Positions 41,501-49,879 of a stretch of DNA of 61,072 nucleotides are shown here, one piece after another. Numbering within the stretch: the stretch's first letter is position 1; every line of letters begins with the position of its first letter. Source of the DNA: an uncultured Actinomycetes bacterium (GTDB lineage: Bacteria; Actinomycetota; Acidimicrobiia; Acidimicrobiales; Ilumatobacteraceae). The stretch spans positions 1 through 61,072 of the forward strand of contig CALBSD010000028.1 of assembly GCA_937927625.1 (NCBI GenBank), read 5' to 3'. A model generated the notes under the pieces. It did not search any database and was not told the DNA's origin. It saw only the letters and a program-made list of their open reading frames with translations. The position numbers were made by a program, and so were the translations under genes.

Positions 41501-42250
41501 ATGGAAAAGTCCACCTTTTCAAAGTTGTCAGTGTTCTTCCCGATGTGGAACGAGCAGGACTACATCGAGCGAGCACTTGATGCGGCTCGTGAAGAGTGTG
41601 AAGACCTCATGTCCACTAACGACATTGGTGATTATGAGTTGATCGTGATTGATGATGCATCCACCGACTCCACCCCTGAGATTGCTGCCCGGTTAGCCAG
41701 CGAAGACCCTCGAGTGAAAGTGGTGCGTCATCCGGAGAACCGCAAGCTTGGTGGTTCGATGAAGTCTGGCTTTGCGGCCGCAACGGGCGACCTTGTTCTC
41801 TACACCGATGCCGACTTGCCGTTTGACATGCACGATGTGCATAAGGCAATTCGCCTTCTTCGCTATTACAACGCCGACGTTGTTAGCGCGTATCGCTTTG
41901 ATCGCACAGGCGAGGGGTATGTACGCACCGTGTATTCGTTCTTCTACAACCTCATGGTGCGAGTGTTGTTCGGAGTGCGTATGCGCGACATCAACTTTGC
42001 TTTCAAACTGTGCCGCACCCGCATCTTTGACCATGTTGAGTTGAAGAGCGAAGGTTCTTTCATTGATGCTGAACTTGCAGTGAAGGCGCAGAAATATGGC
42101 TACACCGTTATTCAGTTCGGTGTGGACTATTTCCCTCGCACCCGCGGTGTGTCCACCCTGAGTTCACCTGGTGTGATCTTCAAGATTCTTCGCGAGGCAC
42201 GCAGTCTGCGCCGTGAAATCAGGGGAATCACCCCTGTCATTTCGGCCTGA
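41501..42250 (+). CDS. Family 2 glycosyltransferase (DPM1-like)
   Basis: A 249-residue GT-A glycosyltransferase. LSVFFPMWNEQDYIERAL at the N-terminus, ELIVIDDASTDSTPEIA, VRHPENRKLGGSMKSGFAAA and YTDADLPFD with the DxD metal motif are the dolichol-phosphate-mannose-synthase-like pattern. No membrane helices are attached. It likely charges polyprenyl phosphate or extends a surface glycan. TAGTCT at 41487-41492 lies 8 nt before this ATG. Confidence 0.9.
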   Translation: MEKSTFSKLSVFFPMWNEQDYIERALDAAREECEDLMSTNDIGDYELIVIDDASTDSTPEIAARLASEDPRVKVVRHPENRKLGGSMKSGFAAATGDLVLYTDADLPFDMHDVHKAIRLLRYYNADVVSAYRFDRTGEGYVRTVYSFFYNLMVRVLFGVRMRDINFAFKLCRTRIFDHVELKSEGSFIDAELAVKAQKYGYTVIQFGVDYFPRTRGVSTLSSPGVIFKILREARSLRREIRGITPVISA

Positions 42251-42289
42251 AGCCCCTCTTTTCAGCCTCGTTGGTAGCGTTCATGGCTC

Positions 42290-43402
42290 GTGAGCGAGCC
42301 TTTTGACCCAGAGACGAGCGAGTCATATCTCCCCGAGGATTATGCGGGGGAATATCCCGCTGAATACATCCCACCGCATGTGCCCTGGTGGATTCATTGG
42401 CGACCCGCCATGATTGCGGCCGCCATTTTTGCAACGGCCGTTGGCGGTGTTGTGGTCTCGAAGAACAGTTCCTCTGCGCCCGCCACGACTACGACTTCTT
42501 CTGTTGCGCCCGGAGAATGTCCTGTTGGTTCGCCCATCACCTGCTTTCATCAAAATCGCATCGTGCGTGATGGCATGAAGGGCGGTGACGTTCGCCGCAT
42601 TCAGCAGCGCCTGAAAGATCTGAAATTTGATCCAGGCGCTATCGACGGCATCTATGGTGGCGACACGATGATGGCTGTGTGGGCCTTCCAGTCACTTGTA
42701 CTGAAAGTGCCCCGGAATGCACTTGTCGATTTTGTGACACCGGTGTTGTGGGATGCAATGCGCGGTGATGTGGTGATCACTCCGCGGCGCCAGCCAGGAA
42801 CGCCTCACCATGTTGAGGTGTACCTGCCTGAACAGGTTCTGGTGGTGTTCTCGGGCACTGAAGTCAATTTGGTGACCCATATTTCTTCTGGCACCGGTCA
42901 GCACTGGTGTGAAGAAGTCATCATCGACCCAGGTGAGGAAGGCAACAAGAGTGCAGATGTCATTAAAGAAGGATGGTGCGGCGACGCCGTGACGCCTGGT
43001 GGCATCTATCGCTTCTACAACCGCAAGATAGGCCTTCGTCAAAGCAAACTCGGCACCATGTGGAACCCGGTCTATTTCAACTTCGGTATTGCAGTACACG
43101 GTGCGATGAATATTCCTAAGGAACCTGCATCGCACGGCTGTATTCGTATTCCTATTTTCATTTCGGAGTATTTCCACACATTGGTGGATTACAACGACCG
43201 TGTCTACGTATTTGATGGCGTGAAAGAACCTGAAGAATACGGATCTCAGATTCCTCCTTCTGACAAGAAGGATCCGAACTACACAACAACGACGTCGACG
43301 CCAACGACGACATCGGTTCCAAAGACGACTGTGCCGAAATCAACTGTGCCGAAGACAACAGTTCCTCGCACGTCTTCAACGATGTCCTCGACGACGCCGT
43401 AA
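42290..43402 (+). CDS. L,D-transpeptidase with peptidoglycan-binding domain
   Basis: A 370-residue envelope protein. An acidic cytoplasmic start (DPETSESYLPEDYAGEYPAE) precedes one membrane helix (AMIAAAIFATAVGGVVV) and a Thr/Ser linker. Residues 95-150 are a peptidoglycan-binding repeat (GGDVRRIQQRLKDLKFDP, IDGIYGGDTMMAVWAFQ). The YkuD domain follows, with VHGAMNIPKEPASHGCIRIP giving the catalytic His and Cys. It makes 3-3 cross-links or attaches proteins to the wall. The last 45 residues repeat TTVPK-like units, probably a wall-crossing tail. GTG start; TAGCGT lies 9 nt upstream. Confidence 0.92.
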   Translation: MSEPFDPETSESYLPEDYAGEYPAEYIPPHVPWWIHWRPAMIAAAIFATAVGGVVVSKNSSSAPATTTTSSVAPGECPVGSPITCFHQNRIVRDGMKGGDVRRIQQRLKDLKFDPGAIDGIYGGDTMMAVWAFQSLVLKVPRNALVDFVTPVLWDAMRGDVVITPRRQPGTPHHVEVYLPEQVLVVFSGTEVNLVTHISSGTGQHWCEEVIIDPGEEGNKSADVIKEGWCGDAVTPGGIYRFYNRKIGLRQSKLGTMWNPVYFNFGIAVHGAMNIPKEPASHGCIRIPIFISEYFHTLVDYNDRVYVFDGVKEPEEYGSQIPPSDKKDPNYTTTTSTPTTTSVPKTTVPKSTVPKTTVPRTSSTMSSTTP

Positions 43403-43410
43403 CCATTTCG

Positions 43411-44046
43411 TTAGTCGAGTTTCGCGAGGACCTTGTTGAGTTCGTCGATCTCGGAATTCTGAGATTTCACAATTGCTTTGGCGAGTGCAACAACCTCGGA
43501 GTTCTTTCCGTGTTCTGCGGCGTATTCGGCCATGTGGAGTCCGCCTTTGTGGTGCGCAATCATCAGAGTGGCGAAGATCTTGTCTGCAGCTGCATCCCGT
43601 GACTTGTACAACGTCTGCAATTCGGCATCCGTTGCCATGCCTGTCATCTCCTCGAGAGGCATGGGCATTCCCATCCACGACATCGCAGTGTCGGATTCAT
43701 TGGTCTCTGATTCGCTGAACATACGCAGCATCTGGGCCATGCGGCCACTCTCGGCAGATTGATCGAGCATGATTTCTCGTGCGATCATGTGGAGCAAGGC
43801 ATTGCCTTTCTGGGATGCGCCCAAATAAACAACCGACATGGTGACAGCTTGCTCATGGTGGATGCGCATGTCCTGAAGGAAGCCCGTATCCACTTTGCTG
43901 TGGGATGCAACAGAATCGGAACGCCCGATGGCAAAACCCACTGATCCAGCAACAAATGTAAAGACAAAGAGCATCAAAACGATGTTGAGGGGGTTCTTCC
44001 ACCAGGGGAGCAGTATGTCGGGGGTGGTGTCCGTCTCTGTGTTCAC
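43411..44046 (-). CDS. DUF305-domain membrane-anchored protein
   Basis: A 211-residue protein with one N-terminal helix (PLNIVLMLFVFTFVAGSVGFAIG) and an outward-facing DUF305 domain. The metal-type motifs MRIHHEQAVTMSVV and LMIAHHKGGLHMAEYAAEHG and a run of Met residues (SWMGMPMPLEEMTGMATD) are typical. DUF305 proteins often sit with copper or heavy-metal genes, so metal binding is a fair guess. GTG start; TACCGT (minus strand, 44054-44059) is 7 nt before it, back-to-back with the bioY promoter. Confidence 0.88.
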   Translation of the reverse strand: MNTETDTTPDILLPWWKNPLNIVLMLFVFTFVAGSVGFAIGRSDSVASHSKVDTGFLQDMRIHHEQAVTMSVVYLGASQKGNALLHMIAREIMLDQSAESGRMAQMLRMFSESETNESDTAMSWMGMPMPLEEMTGMATDAELQTLYKSRDAAADKIFATLMIAHHKGGLHMAEYAAEHGKNSEVVALAKAIVKSQNSEIDELNKVLAKLD

Positions 44047-44053
44047 CTACGAC

Positions 44054-44066
44054 ACGGTAGTAGCCT
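44054..44066. promoter_or_regulatory. Abutting divergent leaderless promoters (DUF305 / bioY)
   Basis: TACCGT on the minus strand (44054-44059) sits 7 nt before the DUF305 GTG, and TAGCCT on the plus strand (44061-44066) sits 7 nt before the bioY ATG. A single base separates them, so both -10 boxes share the 27-bp gap between start codons. Only one polymerase can open this region at a time. Confidence 0.6.
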
Positions 44067-44073
44067 CGCTGTC

Positions 44074-44685
44074 ATGACATCCACAGCCCCCATCGTCCTG
44101 TCAGACCTCGTTACCTTCCCTCGCGTGATGAATCGCGCACGTGTTCGTGATGCAGTTCTCGTCCTTTCAGCCGCTTTGTTCACCGCACTCTGTGCACAAG
44201 TGACAATTCACCTTGGCTTCACCCCAGTTCCATTGACGGGACAAACATTTGCTGTGTTGTCGGTCGGTGGCATCTTGGGTGCTCGTCGCGCAATGGCGAG
44301 CCAACTGGTCTACTGGGCACTCGGAGCGATTGGTCTTCCTTTCTATGCGGCAGCTTCGGGCGGTTGGACAAAGGCAACAGGTTCGACCTTCGGTTATTTC
44401 GTTGGTTTCGTTTTGGCTGCTGGAGTCGTTGGTTGGTTCGCTGATCGTCGCGACGACCGCAATTACGTTTCGTCGTTGTCGGCAATGTTCCTCGCATCCG
44501 GAATCATCTATGCATGCGGAGCACTCTGGCTTGCCCACTCTTTGAACATCGCAGTTGCAACTGGTGATACCAACGCAATCTCTTTGGGCGTTAGCCCATT
44601 CCTTGCAGGTGACGTTGTGAAGATTGCTCTTGCAGCAGCGATTGCACCACTCGGTTGGGCCACCTATTACGCAAAGCCTCGCTAA
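44074..44685 (+). CDS. bioY: Biotin transporter BioY
   Basis: S-component of an ECF-type biotin uptake system, 203 residues and six helices. TPVPLTGQTFAVLSVGGILG and GAIGLPFYAAASGGWTKATG then GYFVGFVLAA are the BioY signatures. No bioMN energising genes are adjacent, so it either acts alone or uses a shared module elsewhere. TAGCCT at 44061-44066 gives a leaderless start. The TetR gene follows 12 bp downstream. Confidence 0.94.
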   Translation: MTSTAPIVLSDLVTFPRVMNRARVRDAVLVLSAALFTALCAQVTIHLGFTPVPLTGQTFAVLSVGGILGARRAMASQLVYWALGAIGLPFYAAASGGWTKATGSTFGYFVGFVLAAGVVGWFADRRDDRNYVSSLSAMFLASGIIYACGALWLAHSLNIAVATGDTNAISLGVSPFLAGDVVKIALAAAIAPLGWATYYAKPR

Positions 44686-44697
44686 ACAGGAGAGTTC

Positions 44698-45339
44698 GTG
44701 GCGCAGTCTGGCAATAGCGAAGCCTCAGTGGCGCGCAAACTAGGTCGGCCGGCGGACACAGACTCCACTGATACTCGTGAACGAATCATTGATTGCGCTT
44801 GCAACAAGTTTGCGAGTGAAGGATTTGAAGGCACGACCAATAAGGACATAGCTGCACAGGCTGGAATATCGAGTGCGGCGTTGTATCACTACTTCCCGTC
44901 TAAGTCCGATCTATATGTCGCTGTGTGCGAGCACATCTCGCGAGTTTTTGTAGATGTTTTCTGTCGTGCCAAAGAAAGTGATCCACGTCTTGAACGTCGC
45001 ATCACCGCTCTGTTGGCAGAAAACGGACGGATCGGTCTTTCGACTCCATCCATCGTTGGTTTCATCACCGGAATTTCAGCAGTTGTAAAGAAACATCCTG
45101 AGGTTGCCCGCGGTGCCGATGCTTTCAGTGCAGGCTTTCGTCGAATGACTCTTGACCTCATTGAGACCTCAACTGAAAAGGATCTCATTTTGGGCGATGC
45201 CTCAGCGAATGGTTTTGCCGACTTAACTGTCGCCGTTCTTGCCGGACTGGGCCGAATGAGTGCCCGCGGTGAGCAGAAACGCCGTGATGCAGCAGTGGAA
45301 ATGTACTTACAGCTCATTCGGGCTTCATCACACAAGTAG
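44698..45339 (+). CDS. TetR-family transcriptional regulator
   Basis: A 213-residue regulator. The DNA-binding part is ERIIDCACNKFASEGFEGTT, NKDIAAQAGISSAALYHYFP and SKSDLYVAVCEHI; the rest is a ligand-binding helical domain of unknown specificity. A strong SD (AGGAGAG at 44688-44694) precedes the GTG start and there is no leaderless -10 box, so it should be read from the bioY transcript. Control of bioY is possible but not shown. Confidence 0.92.
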   Translation: MAQSGNSEASVARKLGRPADTDSTDTRERIIDCACNKFASEGFEGTTNKDIAAQAGISSAALYHYFPSKSDLYVAVCEHISRVFVDVFCRAKESDPRLERRITALLAENGRIGLSTPSIVGFITGISAVVKKHPEVARGADAFSAGFRRMTLDLIETSTEKDLILGDASANGFADLTVAVLAGLGRMSARGEQKRRDAAVEMYLQLIRASSHK

Positions 45340-45350
45340 TTTGGACGGCA

Positions 45351-46874
45351 GTGAATGCCGAAGAACTTCAGAAACTGAGAGCGCAAGCAAGTCAGTCTCC
45401 CTCGATTGCAGAACTGTTCCGTCGAGAGCCTTCTCGTGCGGGAACATTCACAATTGATGCGTGTGGAATCCATGCAGATTTCTCTCGCCAGCTCATCACT
45501 GATGAATTGTTGGCGTCTCTTTTGAAGGTCGTGGAATCACAACACATCGCCGAAAAGTTTCAAGCAATGTTCGATGGTGACGTCATCAACACCACGGAAC
45601 AACGCCGCGTGCTCCACGCTGCCGCCCGCGCAGATTCTGATGCCAACGAGTGGTCCGCTCTTGCGGCAGTTCAACATCAGCGGGCCTCGGTCTTTGCAGA
45701 ATCCGTTCGTGCGCGTACCGATATTGATGCAGTCATCAACATCGGTATCGGCGGCAGTGATCTTGGCCCCGCAATGGCTGCTAAAGCTTTGCGTCACTAT
45801 CACAGCGGGCTTATCGTGCGATTCGTTTCCAACATTGATGCAGCTGATCTCGATTCGGCATTAGAAGGTCTGAACCCTCAGCGAACACTCTTCATCGTGT
45901 CGTCGAAGACATTCACCACTCTTGAGACGATGCATAACGCTGAACGGGCACGCGCTTGGGTGTCTGCTTCGGGAATTGATTGGACATCACGTTTTGCTGC
46001 TGCGACAGCGAATCCCGGTGCAGCGATTGCATGGGGTATTCCCGCTGAACAGACTTTTGAATTCTTCGATTGGGTGGGCGGCCGATTCTCGTTGTCATCC
46101 GTTATTGGCCTTCCGCTGATGTGTGCGATTGGCGTCAATCGCTTCAACGAAATGTTGCAGGGCATGCGCGAGATGGATGACCATGTTCTCAGTGCATCAC
46201 CAGACACAAACCTGCCGATTATGCACGCATTGACATGGTTCGTGAATGCAGTTCTTTTGCAGCTACCCACTGTTGCGGTTGTGCCATACAGCCATGACCT
46301 TTCACGCCTGCCAGCTTTCTTGCAGCAATTGGTGATGGAGAGCAACGGCAAAGGTGTCGCACTAGATGGCGGAGTATTGCCACACGGAACGTCTCCTGTT
46401 GTGTGGGGTGAACCAGGCACAAATGGCCAACATGCGTTTTTCCAAATGTTGCATCAGGGAACGCAAGTAGTTCCGGTCGAATTCGTGAGCACTGTTGCAC
46501 CGCTTGGTGATGACTTGGTTGCACACGACTTATTGATTGCCAACATGATTGCGCAAGCAGAAGCACTTGCTTCGGGAAGTTCTTCGGATGATCCACAACG
46601 TCATTTCCCGGGGAATCGCCCGAACACTGTGTTGATGCTGGAGCGACTTGACGCGCGTTCGTTGGGTGCGCTTGTCGCGATGTATGAACATTCCACAGCG
46701 GTGCAGGGTTGGCTGATGGGCGTCAATAGCTTTGACCAATTCGGTGTTGAATTGGGCAAATCAATGGCCAAAATTGCCGCAAATGCAATTGAAAAAGGCG
46801 AGGCCGATTCAGCGCAAACTATGACACACCCATTGATGGAATGGTTTTTGCATCATCGGCAGTACAACTCGTAG
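45351..46874 (+). CDS. pgi: Glucose-6-phosphate isomerase
   Basis: Interconverts glucose-6-phosphate and fructose-6-phosphate. The 507-residue protein shows NIGIGGSDLGPAMAAKALRH, the first sugar-isomerase domain with VSSKTFTTLET, then WGEPGTNGQHAFFQMLHQGT (catalytic Glu/His region) and VNSFDQFGVELGKSMA (catalytic Lys). GTG start; TAGTTT at 45337-45342 is 8 nt upstream, overlapping the TetR stop, so it likely has its own transcript. Confidence 0.96.
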   Translation: MNAEELQKLRAQASQSPSIAELFRREPSRAGTFTIDACGIHADFSRQLITDELLASLLKVVESQHIAEKFQAMFDGDVINTTEQRRVLHAAARADSDANEWSALAAVQHQRASVFAESVRARTDIDAVINIGIGGSDLGPAMAAKALRHYHSGLIVRFVSNIDAADLDSALEGLNPQRTLFIVSSKTFTTLETMHNAERARAWVSASGIDWTSRFAAATANPGAAIAWGIPAEQTFEFFDWVGGRFSLSSVIGLPLMCAIGVNRFNEMLQGMREMDDHVLSASPDTNLPIMHALTWFVNAVLLQLPTVAVVPYSHDLSRLPAFLQQLVMESNGKGVALDGGVLPHGTSPVVWGEPGTNGQHAFFQMLHQGTQVVPVEFVSTVAPLGDDLVAHDLLIANMIAQAEALASGSSSDDPQRHFPGNRPNTVLMLERLDARSLGALVAMYEHSTAVQGWLMGVNSFDQFGVELGKSMAKIAANAIEKGEADSAQTMTHPLMEWFLHHRQYNS

Positions 46875-46917
46875 CTGAGAGATGTGAATGGGGCAACTGC
46901 GCCCTATCCTGCCCTAA

Positions 46918-47874
46918 ATGGCGGGCAATAAATCAACGGTGAATTCCACAGAGCGAATGCTGAACCTTGTTGCGTTACTCAGTGAGTCAACGCTTCCTCT
47001 CACACTTGAAGCAATTTCGAACAGTATGCGTGGTCAGTATCCAGAGAAAGACGAAGCACGTCGTACAGCGTTTGAACGCGACAAGAAGTCATTACGCAAA
47101 TTGGGCATCCCCATTACAACGCAAACACTTGCCGGTAGTGATGCTGGAAAGACTGCATACTCCATTGATCGCGCCGGATACACACTTATTGACTTTGCGT
47201 TGACCGAAGATGAACTCTCTGCGTTGCAGCAGGCTGCAGCAATGGTGCAAATTGGAACCACCTGGGGCAAGCAGGCCGTGCAATGGCTCGGTGGAGAAAT
47301 TGTCGATACCGAACTTTCTGGTGCGGTCAAAGTTGACGCTCAATCACAAGTGCTTCCCACTCTGTGGTCCGCAATTGCATCGTGTAGCTCAGTGTCTTTC
47401 GCTTATCACGGTCGCCGTCGCCAAGTGAACCCATATGGTTTGATTGCTCGCAACGGCTTTTGGTACCTCATCGCATTTGATATCGAGCGCACGATGCAAA
47501 TTACGTATCGTGTTGACCGCATTGAAGACAGCATCACTGTGGGTGCGGCCGGCTCATTTGAACGGCCGGAAGATTTTGATCTTGCAACGGCGTACAAGCG
47601 TGACCCCAAGGATTTTGCAGATGCCGGAACAGAGATTGCCATCGTTCGCCTTGACCATCGTGTTGCTCCAGTAGTGATGCGTGAACTTGGCGAGGATGCC
47701 GTTGTTGCGCGTCGCACCGATGGATCCATTGATGTCGAGGTTGCTTGCGGTAACCGTCCTGCATTCAAGTCATGGTTGTTTGCGATGGTTGACCGTGCAG
47801 AAGTCATCTCACCTGAATTGGTTCGTCAAGAAATCATTGCTGATCTGCAGCGCATGGCAGGAGGTGCCCAATGA
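46918..47874 (+). CDS. pafB: WYL-domain regulator PafB
   Basis: First half of the PafBC heterodimeric activator of the LexA-independent mycobacterial DNA-damage response. The 318-residue protein has an N-terminal winged helix (STERMLNLVALLSESTLPL, RTAFERDKKSLRKLGIPI) and a WYL domain (SVSFAYHGRRRQVNPYGLIA then GFWYLIAFDIE). It overlaps pafC by 4 bp (ATGA). Unlike in many relatives, no pafA, tatA or tatC is beside it. TATCCT at 46905-46910 is 7 nt before the ATG. Confidence 0.92.
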   Translation: MAGNKSTVNSTERMLNLVALLSESTLPLTLEAISNSMRGQYPEKDEARRTAFERDKKSLRKLGIPITTQTLAGSDAGKTAYSIDRAGYTLIDFALTEDELSALQQAAAMVQIGTTWGKQAVQWLGGEIVDTELSGAVKVDAQSQVLPTLWSAIASCSSVSFAYHGRRRQVNPYGLIARNGFWYLIAFDIERTMQITYRVDRIEDSITVGAAGSFERPEDFDLATAYKRDPKDFADAGTEIAIVRLDHRVAPVVMRELGEDAVVARRTDGSIDVEVACGNRPAFKSWLFAMVDRAEVISPELVRQEIIADLQRMAGGAQ

Positions 47875-48815
47875 GCGGCAAGCGTGGACCACGTAGTGCA
47901 GAGGACCGCGTACGCGGACTATTGGTGATGCTTCCATGGCTGATGCAGCGCAAGCGTGTTGCCATCGCCGATATGGCAAAGCAGTTCAACATGAGCGAGT
48001 CGGACCTCATCGAAGATATTGAGCTGGCGTCCATGTGCGGTCTGCCGCCATATTCGCCATATGAACTCACTGAAGTGTTCATTGACGAGGATTTCATCCT
48101 TGTTGGGCCTAATAAGCACTTTGAACGTCGTCTTGAGCTCACTTCTTCGGAAGCATTCGGCCTCAGCCTTCTTGCAGCTGCTGCAGAAGAAATGCCCGGA
48201 TTCACTCGTGGTCGTGACTTGAAGAACGCACTCAAGAAGCTTCGTAAAGTTCTGGGCGAAGGAATTGTTGATGTCGATGTTGAATCGCCACAGTTCTTGA
48301 ATGAAGTGACGGAAGCGTCACAGTCAGGTGAGCGCCTTCGTATTACGTACTGGACACCAGCACGCAACGAAGAGTCCGATCGCACCATCACGGTTCGCTC
48401 GGTATTTACCGACCGTGGTCATTGGTATATCTCTGCCGATGATGATGCATCCGGCGATCGTCGCCATTTCCGTGTTGACCGCATTCGCAAGGTGGAAGAC
48501 ACTGGCGAGTTTGTTCCTGTTGCTGCAGAGCCAGTGCAAGTACCTGCATGGTTTGTTGATGCCGCTGACAAGCTTGTCGTCACACTCGATGTCGCCTCAG
48601 AAGCAGCCTGGGTGGTGGAGACCTACCCGTGTCGTTCGCTCACGGAAAATGCCGATGGCTCATTCCGTGCAGAGTTGGTTGTGAATAGTGAGCACTGGCT
48701 TGGCCGATTGTTGTTGCGCGGTGAAGGCAAAGTCACTGTTGTGGAGCCGAGCAATCTGGCCGGACTGCAGCAGAGCGTTGCAGCACAAGTGTTGGCGAAA
48801 TACGCCACGAAGTAA
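47871..48815 (+). CDS. pafC: WYL-domain regulator PafC
   Basis: Partner of PafB, 314 residues with the same plan: a winged helix (RVRGLLVMLPWLMQRKRVAI, MAKQFNMSESDLIEDIELAS) and a WYL domain (RLRITYWTPARNEESDRTI, RGHWYISADDDASGDRRHFR). The WYL triad is altered (the usual W-Y-L block reads WYISA). PafBC responds to single-stranded DNA or nucleic-acid ligands in mycobacteria. The stop abuts the convergent exonuclease stop. Confidence 0.92.
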   Translation: MSGKRGPRSAEDRVRGLLVMLPWLMQRKRVAIADMAKQFNMSESDLIEDIELASMCGLPPYSPYELTEVFIDEDFILVGPNKHFERRLELTSSEAFGLSLLAAAAEEMPGFTRGRDLKNALKKLRKVLGEGIVDVDVESPQFLNEVTEASQSGERLRITYWTPARNEESDRTITVRSVFTDRGHWYISADDDASGDRRHFRVDRIRKVEDTGEFVPVAAEPVQVPAWFVDAADKLVVTLDVASEAAWVVETYPCRSLTENADGSFRAELVVNSEHWLGRLLLRGEGKVTVVEPSNLAGLQQSVAAQVLAKYATK

Positions 48816-49412
48816 TTAGGAGAACAGATCGGGTAACTGATCTGGCTTCTGCACATCCATCTCACGCATGAGGTGGATTAATAGTTCTGCAGTTGCAGTG
48901 GCATCGGATTTGGCTTCATGAGCATTTTCATGATTGATGCCGTAATGCTCGCACAGCGCTTGCAAGGAATGCTTGCGAGTGCGATCTTGATCTGTTTTGC
49001 GGGCAAGCGCCAAGGTGTCGACGTAGGTATTGATCTTGTTCTCTAGGCCAACTCTTGCGGACTCTGCGTGTAGGAAGTTGATATCGAACTTGGCGTTGTG
49101 GGCAGTGAAGAGATTGCCTTCGCTGATATTCCACACTTTTTCGAGGGCTTCGCGTAGTGGCATGCCTTGAGCGACTTGTTCGGCCGAGATGCCGTGAACA
49201 TGTTCTGCGCCGTGCGTGTATTGAGAAGGACTCTCTGGACGAACCACGGTGTCAAAAGATTCGACTATCTCACCTTCGCCATTGATGACGATGGCAGCAA
49301 CTTGGATGACTCTGTCGGTCTCTGGGTTGATGCCAGTGGTTTCAAAGTCGACAACAGCGAAAGAAACATCACGCATGGATCGTGCGGAATTGTGTTCGTA
49401 GTTGTTTGACAT
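48816..49412 (-). CDS. DnaQ-like 3'-5' exonuclease
   Basis: A 198-residue DEDDh exonuclease like the DNA polymerase III epsilon subunit: FAVVDFETTGINPETDRVI (Exo I, D-x-E), FTAHNAKFDINFLHAE (Exo II) and HSLQALCEHYGI then NAHEAKSDATATAELLI (Exo III, H-x4-D). No extra domains, so it may be proofreading or a general repair exonuclease. The ATG at 49412 is supported by TACTCT (minus strand, 49420-49425) 7 nt before it; an internal Met is an alternative start. Confidence 0.92.
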   Translation of the reverse strand: MSNNYEHNSARSMRDVSFAVVDFETTGINPETDRVIQVAAIVINGEGEIVESFDTVVRPESPSQYTHGAEHVHGISAEQVAQGMPLREALEKVWNISEGNLFTAHNAKFDINFLHAESARVGLENKINTYVDTLALARKTDQDRTRKHSLQALCEHYGINHENAHEAKSDATATAELLIHLMREMDVQKPDQLPDLFS

Positions 49413-49462
49413 ATTTGAAAGAGTAAGCGCAGGGTGGTGCAACGTAAGGAATATGCGTTGCG

Positions 49463-49858
49463 TTAAGCAGGCGGTGGCGTCATGACATCGATAATTGTTT
49501 GCTTATCGAAATAGTCACGCCAGAGAGTGAACTTGCCGTTTTTGATTTCAAAAACACCAGCAACGGGCAGTGTTGTCCAGCGACCATGAATCTCAACGCG
49601 ATCGTCTCGTTCGTTCAGGACTGTGCCGTGAGTGAGGTCGCCTGAAGATGTTTGGCGTAGAACTTTCCAATCAATTCCGGTGCACATGCCAAAGAATCCG
49701 GTGAGAGTGTCTTTCAAGCCTTGCGGTCCGAATGTCTTACCCATCGGAACATTGTCGTATTCAAAGTCGTCGGAGACCATTGCGGCGGCACCCTCTAAGT
49801 CGCGAGCAACAAGTTTGGTGATGAATTCGTTGACGAGTTCTTCAGGTGTAGAGGCCAT
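49463..49858 (-). CDS. Limonene-1,2-epoxide-hydrolase-like SnoaL-fold protein
   Basis: A 131-residue NTF2/SnoaL-fold protein. TPEELVNEFITKLVARDLEG begins the helical front; DRVEIHGRWTTLPVAGVFEI and KFTLWRDYFDKQ match the limonene-epoxide-hydrolase group, with the Asp of WRDYFD as one of the catalytic acids. The substrate is unknown. GCACAA-A-TTGTGC (49859-49871) makes a small palindrome directly before the ATG; no -10 hexamer is seen at the usual spacing. Confidence 0.82.
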   Translation of the reverse strand: MASTPEELVNEFITKLVARDLEGAAAMVSDDFEYDNVPMGKTFGPQGLKDTLTGFFGMCTGIDWKVLRQTSSGDLTHGTVLNERDDRVEIHGRWTTLPVAGVFEIKNGKFTLWRDYFDKQTIIDVMTPPPA

Positions 49859-49879
49859 GCACAAATTGTGCCACAGGCA

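Noticed and set aside
42283..42306. Seven-codon frame (ATG GCT CGT...) before the L,D-transpeptidase as a leader peptide
   Set aside because: The -10 box is only 2 nt from this ATG, too close for a leaderless start, so the overlap with the GTG is probably chance.
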